Source: Rhodospirillaceae bacterium
GTDB lineage: Bacteria > Pseudomonadota > Alphaproteobacteria > SHVZ01
Direction of reading: 5' to 3'
DNA length: 64,000 bases
Assembly: GCA_016792585.1 (NCBI GenBank)
Contig: JAEULB010000026.1
Location: 24,567 to 88,566, forward strand
In this document: positions 50,988 through 58,840 of the stretch, one piece after another
How positions within the stretch are numbered: position 1 is the stretch's first letter
Layout of the letters: each line of letters begins with the position of its first letter
Made by a program: the position numbers and the translations under genes
The notes under the pieces: generated by a model
Seen by the model: the letters and a program-made list of their open reading frames with translations, nothing else
Databases searched by the model: none
What the model was told of the DNA's origin: nothing

Positions 50988-51646
50988 ACGACCGGCACCA
51001 GCGCCAGCAGGGCGAGGCCGCAGAGGGCCGCGATCATCTCCGGCGTCAGCACGCTCCGGATCGAGAATTCGCCGCCGGCCTCCAGGATGCTGCCGACGCC
51101 GCAACCCGCGAGCGTGTAGACCAGCGTGCCCGGGACGATGCCGATCAAGGTCGCCGCGACGTAGGTCCCGAGCCCGACGCCGAGGAAGGCCGGCACCAGG
51201 TTGACGATGAAGAACGGGAACAGCGGCACCAGCCTGAGCACCAGCAGGTAGGAGAAGGCGTTCCGGCGGAAGCCCGCCTCCATGCGCCCGAGCCAGGACT
51301 CGGCCTTGCCGCGAAGCGCGCTGCCGAGTGCGGTGCGGGCGGCGAGGAACAGCAGCGTGGCGCCCGCGGTGGCCGCGGTCACCGTCAGCATGGTGCCGAG
51401 CACGGCGCCGAACAGGAAGCCGCCGATGATCGTCATGAACACGGCGCCCGGCACCGAGGCGGCGACCGCCAGCGCATAGAGCAGCAGGTAGGCGCCCGCC
51501 GCCGCGACCGGGTGGGCTGCGACATAGTCCACCATGATCTGATGGTGCGCGCGCAGGTGATCGAAGGTCAGGTAATAGCCGAGGTCCGAGAGGTACGCGA
51601 GCGCCAGGACCGCCCCGATCGCCGCCAGCGGCAGGAAGCGCTTCAT
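50954..51646 (-). CDS. TVP38/TMEM64 family (VTT/DedA-like) membrane protein
   Basis: A 230-residue membrane protein of the VTT/DedA type: GAYLLLYALAVAASVPGAVFMTIIGGFLFGAVLGTMLTVTAATAGATLLFLAART, RNAFSYLLVLRLVPLFPFFIVNLVPAFLGVGLGTYVAATLIGIVPGTLVY. Relatives act in lipid scrambling or membrane homeostasis. It overlaps the upstream flavoprotein gene by ATGA; this pairing with a mercuric-reductase-like protein is common in bacteria. Confidence 0.92.
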   Translation of the reverse strand: MKRFLPLAAIGAVLALAYLSDLGYYLTFDHLRAHHQIMVDYVAAHPVAAAGAYLLLYALAVAASVPGAVFMTIIGGFLFGAVLGTMLTVTAATAGATLLFLAARTALGSALRGKAESWLGRMEAGFRRNAFSYLLVLRLVPLFPFFIVNLVPAFLGVGLGTYVAATLIGIVPGTLVYTLAGCGVGSILEAGGEFSIRSVLTPEMIAALCGLALLALVPVVYKRFSTKPTS

Positions 51647-53058
51647 CGCGCGAAGCCCAGAAGGAAGCGCACGATCTTCTTCGTGCGTTCGCCGAAGATC
51701 ATCGGCGTGTAGAAGCTGCCGGCGGCGCGCTTCGAGGCCTCGCCGCGGGTGGGGTAGGGCGCCACCATCTCGGCGATCGCGCCGATCTTGAGGCGCTTGC
51801 GGATCGCCAGCTCCCAGACCTGGATCAGCTCGCCCGCTTCCGCGCCCACGATGCCGCAGCCGAGGATGCGGCCCTTGCGCGTCACGACCGCCTTCACCAG
51901 GCCGTCCTTGTCGGCCTCGGTGCGGGCGCGGTCGTTCTCGGCGAAGGGCGCGCGCAACACGCTTGCGTCATGCCCTGCCTTCCGCGCCTGCTCCTCGGTC
52001 AAGCCGACCTGGGCGATCTCAGGCGAGGCGTAGGTCACCCACGGGCAGAGTGCCAGGTCGACCTTGGCCGGCAGGCGGAACAGCGCGTTCTTGATCACGA
52101 CGCCGGCGTGATAGCTCGCCCAGTGGGTGAACTGGCGGTCGCCGACCGCATCGCCGACCGCGAACACGCGCGGGTTCGAGGTGCGGAGCCGCCGGTCGAC
52201 CTCGATGCCCTTGTCGGTCCAGGCGACCCAGGCCTTGTCGAGCGCGAGCGATGCGAGATCGGGCGCGCGGCCGACGGCGACCAGCAGGTCCGAGCCGTCG
52301 ATCGTGCCGCCGTCCCCGAGCGTGAGCGAGATGCCGTTGCCGGCGCGGACGGCGGCGGTCACTTTCGTCCGTTCGCGGAGATCTATGCCGTCGGCGACGA
52401 GGCGCCGGCGCAGCACTTCGACTAGCTCGGGGTCGTCCTTGGCGAGGATCGTCGCCGCCTCGATCACTGTCACGCGCGAGCCCAGGTGTCGGAACGCCTG
52501 CGCCAGCTCGATGCCGATCGGACCGCCGCCGATCACCAGCAGATGCGACGGCAGCGAGGCGAGATCGAAGACGGACTCGTTGGTGAGATAGGGGAGCCCG
52601 GCGAGGCCCGGGATCTTCGGCACCGCCGGCTTCGAGCCGGTCGCCAGCACGAAGCGCTTGGCGCGGACCGTGCGGCCGCCGGCCTCGATGCGCTCGCGGT
52701 CGAGGAAGCGCGCCTCGGCCTTGATCACCGTGCATCCGAGCTTCTCGAAGCGCTCGACGGAATCGTGCGGCGCGATCTCGGCGATGGTGCCGTGAACGTG
52801 CCGGCGCAAGGCGTCGAGGTCGATCGCCGGCTCGTGCCCGTCGACGCCGAAGCGGCCGGCGCGGCGCACGGACTGGGCGATGCGCGCCGCCTTGATCAGC
52901 GCTTTCGAGGGCACGCAGCCGGTGTTGAGGCAGTCGCCGCCCATGCGGTCCTTCTCGATCAGCACGACACGCGCGCCCATCTGCACCGCGCCGGCGGCAA
53001 CCGACAAGCCGCCGGAGCCGGCGCCGATGACGCAGAGATCGGTCGCGATTTCGTCCAT
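51643..53058 (-). CDS. Pyridine nucleotide-disulfide oxidoreductase (mercuric reductase-like)
   Basis: A 471-residue FAD protein of the disulfide reductase class. The FAD motif is LCVIGAGSGGLSVAAGAVQMGARVVLIE, the redox-active disulfide is GGDCLNTGCVPSKALIKAA, the NAD(P) motif is LLVIGGGPIGIELAQAF, and FAD motif 2 is VFAVGDAVG. The C-terminal dimerisation domain lacks a vicinal cysteine pair as in MerA, so mercury reduction is unlikely. It is translationally coupled to the TVP38 gene. Substrate unknown. Confidence 0.93.
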   Translation of the reverse strand: MDEIATDLCVIGAGSGGLSVAAGAVQMGARVVLIEKDRMGGDCLNTGCVPSKALIKAARIAQSVRRAGRFGVDGHEPAIDLDALRRHVHGTIAEIAPHDSVERFEKLGCTVIKAEARFLDRERIEAGGRTVRAKRFVLATGSKPAVPKIPGLAGLPYLTNESVFDLASLPSHLLVIGGGPIGIELAQAFRHLGSRVTVIEAATILAKDDPELVEVLRRRLVADGIDLRERTKVTAAVRAGNGISLTLGDGGTIDGSDLLVAVGRAPDLASLALDKAWVAWTDKGIEVDRRLRTSNPRVFAVGDAVGDRQFTHWASYHAGVVIKNALFRLPAKVDLALCPWVTYASPEIAQVGLTEEQARKAGHDASVLRAPFAENDRARTEADKDGLVKAVVTRKGRILGCGIVGAEAGELIQVWELAIRKRLKIGAIAEMVAPYPTRGEASKRAAGSFYTPMIFGERTKKIVRFLLGFAR

Positions 53059-53168
53059 CTCGATCCCGGATAGGGCCCCGTCAGAATGGGCCAGCGGCGC
53101 CCGCCCCCGAAGCAATTTTGCGAGAGGGCGAAAGCGACACCGCGCGGTCTACGAGGCTAAGCGCCCGT

Positions 53169-54170
53169 TCAGGCCGGGGGCAGGTCGACGGGCATCACGT
53201 GCATGTGACCGTCGTCGTCGCCGGCGGCGAGCGTCCTGCCGTCCGGCGACCAGGCGAGCGCGGTGACCTCGGACTTGGTCGCTTCCAGCGCCAGCGCCAT
53301 CCGCCTCCACGAGATGCGGCCGATGCTCACCTCGCCGTTGTCGAAACCGGCGGCGATGCCGTCGCCGGCCGGGTGGCAGGCGACGCGCGTGATGACCTGC
53401 GTGCCGCGGCCGCCGAACTCGATCGGCGGCTTGCCGGAAGGCCCGGCACCGGCAAAGGGCCAGCAGATGATCTGGTCGGCGCCCGAGGTCGCGAGGAAGT
53501 ATGGCTTCGCCGACCAGGCGAGCGCCTTCACCTTGGTCGGGTATCCCGACATGCGGATGTCTGAAGCCGCCGGCAGGCGCCATCCATGCAGGTCGTTCTC
53601 CTGCATCGAGGTCATCACGTAGCCGCCGTCCGGCGCCCAGCAGACCGAGGTGTGCGAGCCCTTCCACGGCAGCACCTTCGGCTTCGAGTCGGTCGAGTTG
53701 ACCCACCAGAGGCTGACGCCGCCGTAGTGTGCCACCGCCAGCCGCTTGCCTTTCGGATCGATCGCGACGCCGGCGACGGTCGACGGATGCGTGCGCGCCG
53801 GGCCGAAGCCCTTGTCGTCGCCGATGAAGGCGTCCTTGCCGGCGCCATAGGCGCGGAGGCCCGAGGGCGAGCTCGTCACCTGCTCGATCCACTTGCCCTG
53901 GTGCCTGGCGAGCTCGGAGACCGTGCCGTCGGCCTCGAGGCGCACCAGCCGCCCGTCGTCGAGCCCGGCGAGCCATCCGGCATCGTCCATGTCGGGGCTG
54001 AGCGCCAGGATCGAGCCGATGTCGGTCAGCGTGACCTCTTTCACCCCGCCGCCGTCGAGCGCGACGATCCGCACCGTGCCGTCGCCGAGCGCGAAGCAGA
54101 GATGCGACGAGCGCCGGTTGAACACGGCGGCGACGACGGAGGCGTCGGCGGAGAGGGAGATCGGAGTCAT
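53169..54170 (-). CDS. WD40-repeat protein
   Basis: A 333-residue soluble protein made of about seven WD40-like blades: GDGTVRIVAL, DDGRLVRLEA, VSLWWVN, DLHGWRLP, DQIICWPF, GEVSIGRISW, DGHMHVMPV. There is no signal peptide, so it is a cytoplasmic scaffold or regulatory protein. No partner is evident. The ATG at 54170 is preferred to one 9 bases upstream. It stands alone in its orientation. Confidence 0.87.
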   Translation of the reverse strand: MTPISLSADASVVAAVFNRRSSHLCFALGDGTVRIVALDGGGVKEVTLTDIGSILALSPDMDDAGWLAGLDDGRLVRLEADGTVSELARHQGKWIEQVTSSPSGLRAYGAGKDAFIGDDKGFGPARTHPSTVAGVAIDPKGKRLAVAHYGGVSLWWVNSTDSKPKVLPWKGSHTSVCWAPDGGYVMTSMQENDLHGWRLPAASDIRMSGYPTKVKALAWSAKPYFLATSGADQIICWPFAGAGPSGKPPIEFGGRGTQVITRVACHPAGDGIAAGFDNGEVSIGRISWRRMALALEATKSEVTALAWSPDGRTLAAGDDDGHMHVMPVDLPPA

Positions 54171-54184
54171 GCCCCCCATCCTAG

Positions 54185-54274
54185 CCTTCCCCCACGCTCG
54201 GCGGGGGGAAGGGACACAAGGAGCGCACGCATCGGAAACCCTCCTCCCTCAGTGGGGGAGGGCAGGGTGGGGGG
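54185..54274. repeat. REP-like palindromic element, second copy
   Basis: The stretch between the WD40 gene and the CobW GTPase gene has a left hairpin (CCTTCCCCC at 54185-54193 with its complement at 54204-54212) and a right GC hairpin followed by GGGGGAGGGCAGGGTGGGGG at 54254-54273, identical over 20 bases to 23003-23022. This is the second dispersed copy of the element found at 23.0 kb, here shorter and lacking the internal inverted pair. Confidence 0.65.
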
Positions 54275-54291
54275 AGTCATAGGGCTCCGAC

Positions 54292-55251
54292 TTAGGCGAC
54301 GCAGGCTTCGAAGCCGCGCTTCAGCGCCGGGACGTCGAGGTCGCGGCCGATGAAGACGAGCTGGCTGGTGTGCTTGTCGCCGTCCTTCCAGGGGCGTCCC
54401 GCCTGGCCGTCCATCAGCATGTGGACGCCCTGGAAGACGAAGCGGTTGGGCTCGCCCTTGAAGTCGAGGATGCCCTTGGAGCGGAGGATCTGGCCGCCGA
54501 GCTCGCGCAGCACCATTCCGATCCACATCTCGAAGCGCCGCCGGTCGACCGGCTGCTCGAGCTCGAAGGAGACCGACTGGATCTCGTCGTCGTGTTCGTG
54601 GTCGTCCTCTTCGAGGAAGTCCGGCTTGATCTCGAGGATGCGCTTCAGGTCGAAGGCGCCGACGTCGAGGATCTGGTCGAGCGGCACCTGGCTCTTCTGC
54701 GCGTGGATCACCTTGGCGAAGCGGTTGATCTTGCGCACGCGCGCCTCGACTTCCTTCAGCTTCTCGGCATCGACCAGGTCGGTCTTGTTGAGGATGATGA
54801 TGTCGGCGAAGGCGATCTGGTCCTGCGCCTCGTGGCTGTCGTCGAGCGACTCCAGCACGTGATAGGCGTCGACCACGGTGACGACCGCGTCCAGGCCGCA
54901 GCGCTTCTTGACCTCTTCGTCGGCGAAGAAGGTCTGCGCCACCGGCGCCGGGTCGGCGAGGCCGGTGGTCTCGACCAGGATCGCGTCGAACTTGCCCTTC
55001 CGCTTCATCAGGCCGTTGATGATGCGGATCAGGTCGCCGCGCACGGTGCAGCAGATGCAGCCGTTGTTCATCTCGAAGACTTCTTCGTCGGCGCCGACCA
55101 CCAGCTGGTTGTCGATGCCGATCTCGCCGAACTCGTTGACGATCACGGCGTATTTCTTGCCGTGCTCCTCGGTGAGGATCCGGTTGAGTAACGTGGTCTT
55201 TCCGGCGCCAAGGAAGCCGGTGAGGACGGTGACGGGAACCTGTTCGGGCAT
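54292..55251 (-). CDS. CobW/G3E family GTPase (zinc metallochaperone-like)
   Basis: A 319-residue G3E GTPase with Walker A GFLGAGKTTLL, the metal-binding CICC motif (NNGCICCTVRGDL), Walker B ETTGLADPAP, NKTD guanine motif, an acidic/histidine loop DDHEHDDE near residue 217, and a C-terminal CobW_C domain. Such proteins (ZigA/ZNG1-like) deliver zinc or adapt cells to zinc shortage. It starts 47 bases after the znuA stop in the same orientation, so it is likely within the Zur-controlled unit. Confidence 0.93.
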   Translation of the reverse strand: MPEQVPVTVLTGFLGAGKTTLLNRILTEEHGKKYAVIVNEFGEIGIDNQLVVGADEEVFEMNNGCICCTVRGDLIRIINGLMKRKGKFDAILVETTGLADPAPVAQTFFADEEVKKRCGLDAVVTVVDAYHVLESLDDSHEAQDQIAFADIIILNKTDLVDAEKLKEVEARVRKINRFAKVIHAQKSQVPLDQILDVGAFDLKRILEIKPDFLEEDDHEHDDEIQSVSFELEQPVDRRRFEMWIGMVLRELGGQILRSKGILDFKGEPNRFVFQGVHMLMDGQAGRPWKDGDKHTSQLVFIGRDLDVPALKRGFEACVA

Positions 55252-55297
55252 GAAGAAGACTCCGACTGAAGAGGGGGCGGAACTTAGCCGCCCGCCA

Positions 55298-56191
55298 TCA
55301 ATTTTGCAGCATGCCTGATGTAAGCAGCGAGACGTTGTGGCGGAAGAGGGCCTCGTAGGTCCGGGCCGGCCCGTCGGTGCCGGAAAGCGCGTCGGAGTAG
55401 AGCCTGCCGCCGACCGTGACCCCCGCCTCCTTGGCCAGCTGGTCGATCTGGCGGCGGTCGCTGATGTTCTCGACGAAGACCGCCTTGATCTTCTCGGCGC
55501 GGATCTGGTCGATCAGCCGGGCGATGCCTTTGGCCGAGGGCTCGGAATCGGTGGTGATCCCCTTCGGCGCGCGGAAGGTCAGCCGATAGCGCTCGGACAG
55601 GTAGCCGAAGGCGTCGTGGGTGGTGATCACCTTGCGCTTCGCCTGCGGCACCTCGGCGAAGCGGGACTCGGCCCAGGAATCGAGCGTGCCGAGCAGGCCG
55701 GCGAAGGACGTCGCGTTGATGCGATAGGCCTCGGCATTGGCCGGATCGGCCGCCGCCAATCCCTCGGCGATGTTGCGGGCATAAGGCGCCATGCGCCTTG
55801 GATCGTGCCAGACATGCGGATCGACGCTGCCGCCGTGCGCGTGGCCATGCGCGTCGGCCAGCTTGCGGGTGCGGAGGCCCTGGGTCGCGACGACGATCTG
55901 GGCCTTGGTGCCCGAGGCCTTGATCAGCCGCTCGATCCAGCCCTCGAAGCCGAGCCCGTTGGTCACCACGACCTTCGCCTCGGCCAGCACGCGGCTGTCC
56001 TGCGGCGTCGGCTGGTAGACATGCGCGTCGCGGTCGGGGCCGACCAGGGTCTGCACCTTGACCTTGTCGCCGCCGACCGCCTCGACCACGTGGCCGAGGA
56101 TGCTGAAGGTGGCGACCACCGGGATCGGCTCGGCTGTTGCGGGAAGGGCGAGGATCGCGGCCAGCGCCGCAGGGATCAGTCGGGTGAGCAT
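55298..56191 (-). CDS. znuA: Zinc ABC transporter substrate-binding protein ZnuA
   Basis: A 297-residue cluster A-1 metal-binding protein with a signal peptide (LIPAALAAILALPATA). Metal ligands are DAHVYQPTPQD (first His), a His-rich loop DAHGHAHGGSVDPHVWHD, ITTHDAFGYL, and TDSEPS with the following Glu/Asp. The short His-rich loop favours zinc, and the Zur box upstream agrees; manganese is the alternative. znuC and znuB are not adjacent, so the gene is an orphan locus here. Confidence 0.92.
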   Translation of the reverse strand: MLTRLIPAALAAILALPATAEPIPVVATFSILGHVVEAVGGDKVKVQTLVGPDRDAHVYQPTPQDSRVLAEAKVVVTNGLGFEGWIERLIKASGTKAQIVVATQGLRTRKLADAHGHAHGGSVDPHVWHDPRRMAPYARNIAEGLAAADPANAEAYRINATSFAGLLGTLDSWAESRFAEVPQAKRKVITTHDAFGYLSERYRLTFRAPKGITTDSEPSAKGIARLIDQIRAEKIKAVFVENISDRRQIDQLAKEAGVTVGGRLYSDALSGTDGPARTYEALFRHNVSLLTSGMLQN

Positions 56192-56192
56192 G

Positions 56193-56215
56193 CAAATGTT
56201 ATGTTATTACATTTC
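56193..56215 (-). promoter_or_regulatory. Zur box at the znuA start
   Basis: A 23-bp near-palindrome, AAATGTTAT and TTACATTTC half-sites around one centre, matching the alphaproteobacterial Zur consensus (GAAATGTTATA-N-TATAACATTTC) at most positions. It abuts the znuA ATG (position 56191), so Zur would cover the promoter and initiation region, and the mRNA would have little or no leader. The divergent KDG kinase gene starts 67 bases away on the other side and might also be affected. Confidence 0.8.
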
Positions 56216-56281
56216 GAAAGTGTCAAGGCAGCGCCGCGCCGGCCGGGAGATTATAGTCGCCGGCCTTTCCGGGGAGAGCCA

Positions 56282-57223
56282 ATGACCGTCCGGGTCGCGT
56301 CGATCGGCGAGTGCATGATGGAGCTTCGCCACCGGAGCCCGACCGATCTCGACCTCGCCTTCGGCGGCGACACGCTCAACACCGCCGCCTACCTGGCGCG
56401 GCTGGGATCGGCCGCCGGCCTCTCGGTCGACTACGTGACCGCGCTCGGCGACGATCCCTATTCGGACGCGATGCTGGCGATGTGGCAGGGCGAGGGCATC
56501 GGCACGGCCTTGGTCCAGCGCCTGCCCGGCCGGGTCCCCGGCCTCTACGCGATCCGCACGGACGCGAAGGGCGAGCGCAGCTTCTACTACTGGCGCTCGG
56601 CCGCCGCGGCCCGCGACATGCTCGACGGCGCGCATGGAAAGAAGATCCTCGACGCGCTGCCGGGCTACGACTGGATCTATTTCTCCGGCATCACCCTCTC
56701 GATCCTGACCGAGAAGCCGCGCCACGCCTTGCTCGATGGATTGGCGGCAGCGAAATCGGGCGGCGCGAAGCTCGCCTTCGATCCCAACTTCCGCCCGCGC
56801 GGCTGGCCCGATCGCGCCGAAGCCAAGCGCGTCTTCACCGAGGCGTTGAAGCTCGCCGACGTGGCTCTGCCGAGCTTCGCCGACGAGAAAGCGCTGTTCG
56901 GCGATCCCGACCGCGAGGCGACGGCGCTTCGCCTCCGCGATCTCGGCGTCCACGAGGTCGTGGTGAAGGACGCGGAGAACCCGTGCCTCGTCGTGACGCC
57001 GACCGACGAGTTCGAGGTGATCGGCCGCCCGGTCGAGACGCCCATCGACACCACCGGCGCCGGCGACAGCTTCAACGCGGCCTATCTCGCCGCCCGCATC
57101 AAGGGTGCCTCGCCGGCCGAAGCCGCGGCTGCCGGCCACGTGCTCGCCGAAGAGGTGATCCTCCATCCCGGTGCGGTGATTCCGAAAGCGGCGATGCCGT
57201 CGGCGGAGACGGTGTTCGGGTGA
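56282..57223 (+). CDS. 2-keto-3-deoxygluconate kinase-type sugar kinase
   Basis: A 313-residue PfkB-family kinase. It starts with VASIGECMMELRH, has the GGDTLNTAAYLARLG substrate motif, the DPNFRPRGWPD block and the C-terminal anion-hole/ATP motif IDTTGAGDSFNAAYLAARI. The motif set is typical of KdgK, which phosphorylates KDG in uronate/galactonate catabolism. KDG kinase would suit the uronate dehydrogenase-like gene at 19.7 kb, but they are 36 kb apart. The gene overlaps rlmJ by GTGA. Confidence 0.85.
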   Translation: MTVRVASIGECMMELRHRSPTDLDLAFGGDTLNTAAYLARLGSAAGLSVDYVTALGDDPYSDAMLAMWQGEGIGTALVQRLPGRVPGLYAIRTDAKGERSFYYWRSAAAARDMLDGAHGKKILDALPGYDWIYFSGITLSILTEKPRHALLDGLAAAKSGGAKLAFDPNFRPRGWPDRAEAKRVFTEALKLADVALPSFADEKALFGDPDREATALRLRDLGVHEVVVKDAENPCLVVTPTDEFEVIGRPVETPIDTTGAGDSFNAAYLAARIKGASPAEAAAAGHVLAEEVILHPGAVIPKAAMPSAETVFG

Positions 57224-58047
57224 ACTACCGCCACGCCTTCCATGCCGGCAACCATGCCGACGTGCTGAAGCACGCGACCCTGGCGCGCGTGCTCGCGCAC
57301 ATGCTGGAGAAGCCGAAGCCGTTCCTGTTCCTCGACACCCATGCCGGCATCGCTCGCTACGACCTCGACGCCGACGAGGCGCAGAAGACCGGCGAGGCGG
57401 AGAGCGGCATCCGGAAGCTCTGGGATCTCCCGACCGAGCCGGCGTCGCTGCGTCCCTACCTCTCGCTGGTGCAGCGGATCAATCACGGCAAGCTCCGCTG
57501 GTATCCGGGCTCGCCCGGCATCGCGCGCCTCCTGATGCGGCCCGAGGACCGGATCGAGCTCTGCGAGCTGCACCCCCAGGACGTGCAGGCACTCAAGCGC
57601 GCGACCGCGGGCGACAAGCGCGTCACCGTCCGGCGCGAGGACGGCTATCACGCGCTCAAGTCCCTGCTGCCGCCGCCCGAGCGCCGCGGCGTGGTGCTGA
57701 TCGACCCGCCCTTCGAGGACAAGGACGAGGCCGACCAGCTGCTGAAAGGCATGAGGAACGCGCTCAAGCGATTCGCCACCGGGACATATCTGATCTGGTA
57801 CCCGATCAAGGACCGCCCGCCGGTGGACGCCCTCCACGAGGGGCTCAAGGCGACCGGCGCCCGCCGCCAACTCATCGCAGAGTTGTGGATCAACGAACCT
57901 CTTTCGCCTATGCTGCTGAACGGGTCCGGCCTGGTGATCATCAACCCGCCTTTCAAGCTGGAAAACTGGCTCGGCGAGGCACTTTCGGCGATGGCCCGGG
58001 CCTTCGATGCTAACGATCACAAGGTCGCATGGCTCGTTCCCGAGTAA
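57220..58047 (+). CDS. rlmJ: 23S rRNA (adenine2030-N6)-methyltransferase
   Basis: A 275-residue RlmJ methyltransferase that methylates A2030 of 23S rRNA. It starts with the standard MNYRHAFHAGNHADVLKHA, has LDTHAGIARYD and the catalytic VVLIDPPFEDKDE (DPPF) motif. The GTG start overlaps the kinase stop by four bases. Confidence 0.95.
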   Translation: MNYRHAFHAGNHADVLKHATLARVLAHMLEKPKPFLFLDTHAGIARYDLDADEAQKTGEAESGIRKLWDLPTEPASLRPYLSLVQRINHGKLRWYPGSPGIARLLMRPEDRIELCELHPQDVQALKRATAGDKRVTVRREDGYHALKSLLPPPERRGVVLIDPPFEDKDEADQLLKGMRNALKRFATGTYLIWYPIKDRPPVDALHEGLKATGARRQLIAELWINEPLSPMLLNGSGLVIINPPFKLENWLGEALSAMARAFDANDHKVAWLVPE

Positions 58048-58075
58048 CGGGAGCGGATGTGAAACGCATCAGAAG

Positions 58076-58093
58076 TTTTTCCTACCGGAAAAA
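58076..58093. promoter_or_regulatory. Inverted repeat upstream of the XRE-cupin gene
   Basis: TTTTTCC-TACC-GGAAAAA, 7-bp perfect arms around 4 bases, immediately upstream of a candidate -35 box. The lack of a following T-run and the weak A/T stem argue against a terminator, so an operator is likelier. It lies in an AT-rich island, unusual for this genome. Confidence 0.45.
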
Positions 58094-58100
58094 AGCCTGT

Positions 58101-58128
58101 TTGACTATTTTCTACTCGCACTTGATAA
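58101..58128 (+). promoter_or_regulatory. Candidate sigma-70 promoter of the XRE-cupin gene
   Basis: TTGACT (5/6 of -35) and TGATAA are separated by 16 bases in an AT-rich island, 60 bases before the start of the XRE-cupin gene. The inverted repeat at 58076-58093 sits just upstream. Pattern-based assignment. Confidence 0.5.
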
Positions 58129-58188
58129 AGTGAAGATCTCGGGCTTGATCGCAATTTTGATAAAACGCGCCCGATCGGGGGACTACCT

Positions 58189-58839
58189 ATGACTTTGAAG
58201 CTGAAGCGCAAGAAGGTGCCCAGCAGCGACGCCGCATCTGCCGCCCGCGCCCGCCGCCACACGCTGGGCGACCGCCTGCGCGAACTGCGCAAGGCCAAGG
58301 GCTGGACGCTCAGCAAGGTCAGCGAGATGACGGGCCTGGCGCCCTCTACGCTCTCCAAGGTCGAGAACAAGCAGATCTCGCTCACATACGACAACCTCGC
58401 CAAGCTCGCCGACGGCTTGAAGATCGACCTGGCCGACCTGTTCACGCCGGAGACGATCCAGGCGACCACCGGGCGCCGCTCGATCACCCGTCTCGCCGAG
58501 GGCCGCCCGCAGGAGAGCGCCAACTACATTCATGTCTATTGCGCGGCCGAGCTTTCCCGGAAGGCGCTGGTGCCCATCGTCACCGAGGTGAAGGCGAGGA
58601 CGCTCGAGGACTTCGGCGAGCTCAACCGCCACGCCGGCGAGGAGTGGATGTACGTGCTGGCCGGGCCCGTGGTCTTCCACTCCGAGTTCTACGAGCCGCT
58701 GAACCTCGATACCGGCGACAGCCTCTATTTCGACGCGACCATGGGGCACGCGATCGTGCGCGGCTCCGACAAGCCGGCGCGCACGATCTCGGTGATCTCC
58801 CGCAACGCCCCCGGGCCAGGCCCGAAGGGCAAGGACTGA
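58189..58839 (+). CDS. XRE-family regulator with C-terminal cupin domain
   Basis: A 216-residue regulator with an XRE HTH at about residues 27-80 (LGDRLRELRKAKGWTLSKVSEMTGLAPSTLSKVENKQISLTYDNLAKLADGLKIDLADLF) and a cupin ligand domain at about 130-210 (EEWMYVLAGPVVFHSEFYEPLNLDTGDSLYFDATMGHAI). Such regulators (PuuR-like) often control amine or amino acid metabolism. It is convergent with a class III aminotransferase gene, one base between stops, which fits such a role. Confidence 0.92.
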   Translation: MTLKLKRKKVPSSDAASAARARRHTLGDRLRELRKAKGWTLSKVSEMTGLAPSTLSKVENKQISLTYDNLAKLADGLKIDLADLFTPETIQATTGRRSITRLAEGRPQESANYIHVYCAAELSRKALVPIVTEVKARTLEDFGELNRHAGEEWMYVLAGPVVFHSEFYEPLNLDTGDSLYFDATMGHAIVRGSDKPARTISVISRNAPGPGPKGKD

Positions 58840-58840
58840 T

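Noticed and set aside
51643..53058. A mercury resistance locus
   Set aside because: The flavoprotein lacks MerA's N-terminal heavy-metal domain and C-terminal cysteine pair, and no merR, merT or merP genes are present.
58076..58093. Possible rho-independent terminator for rlmJ
   Set aside because: The stem is weak, with A/U pairs at its outer end, and there is no downstream T-run; an operator is more likely.
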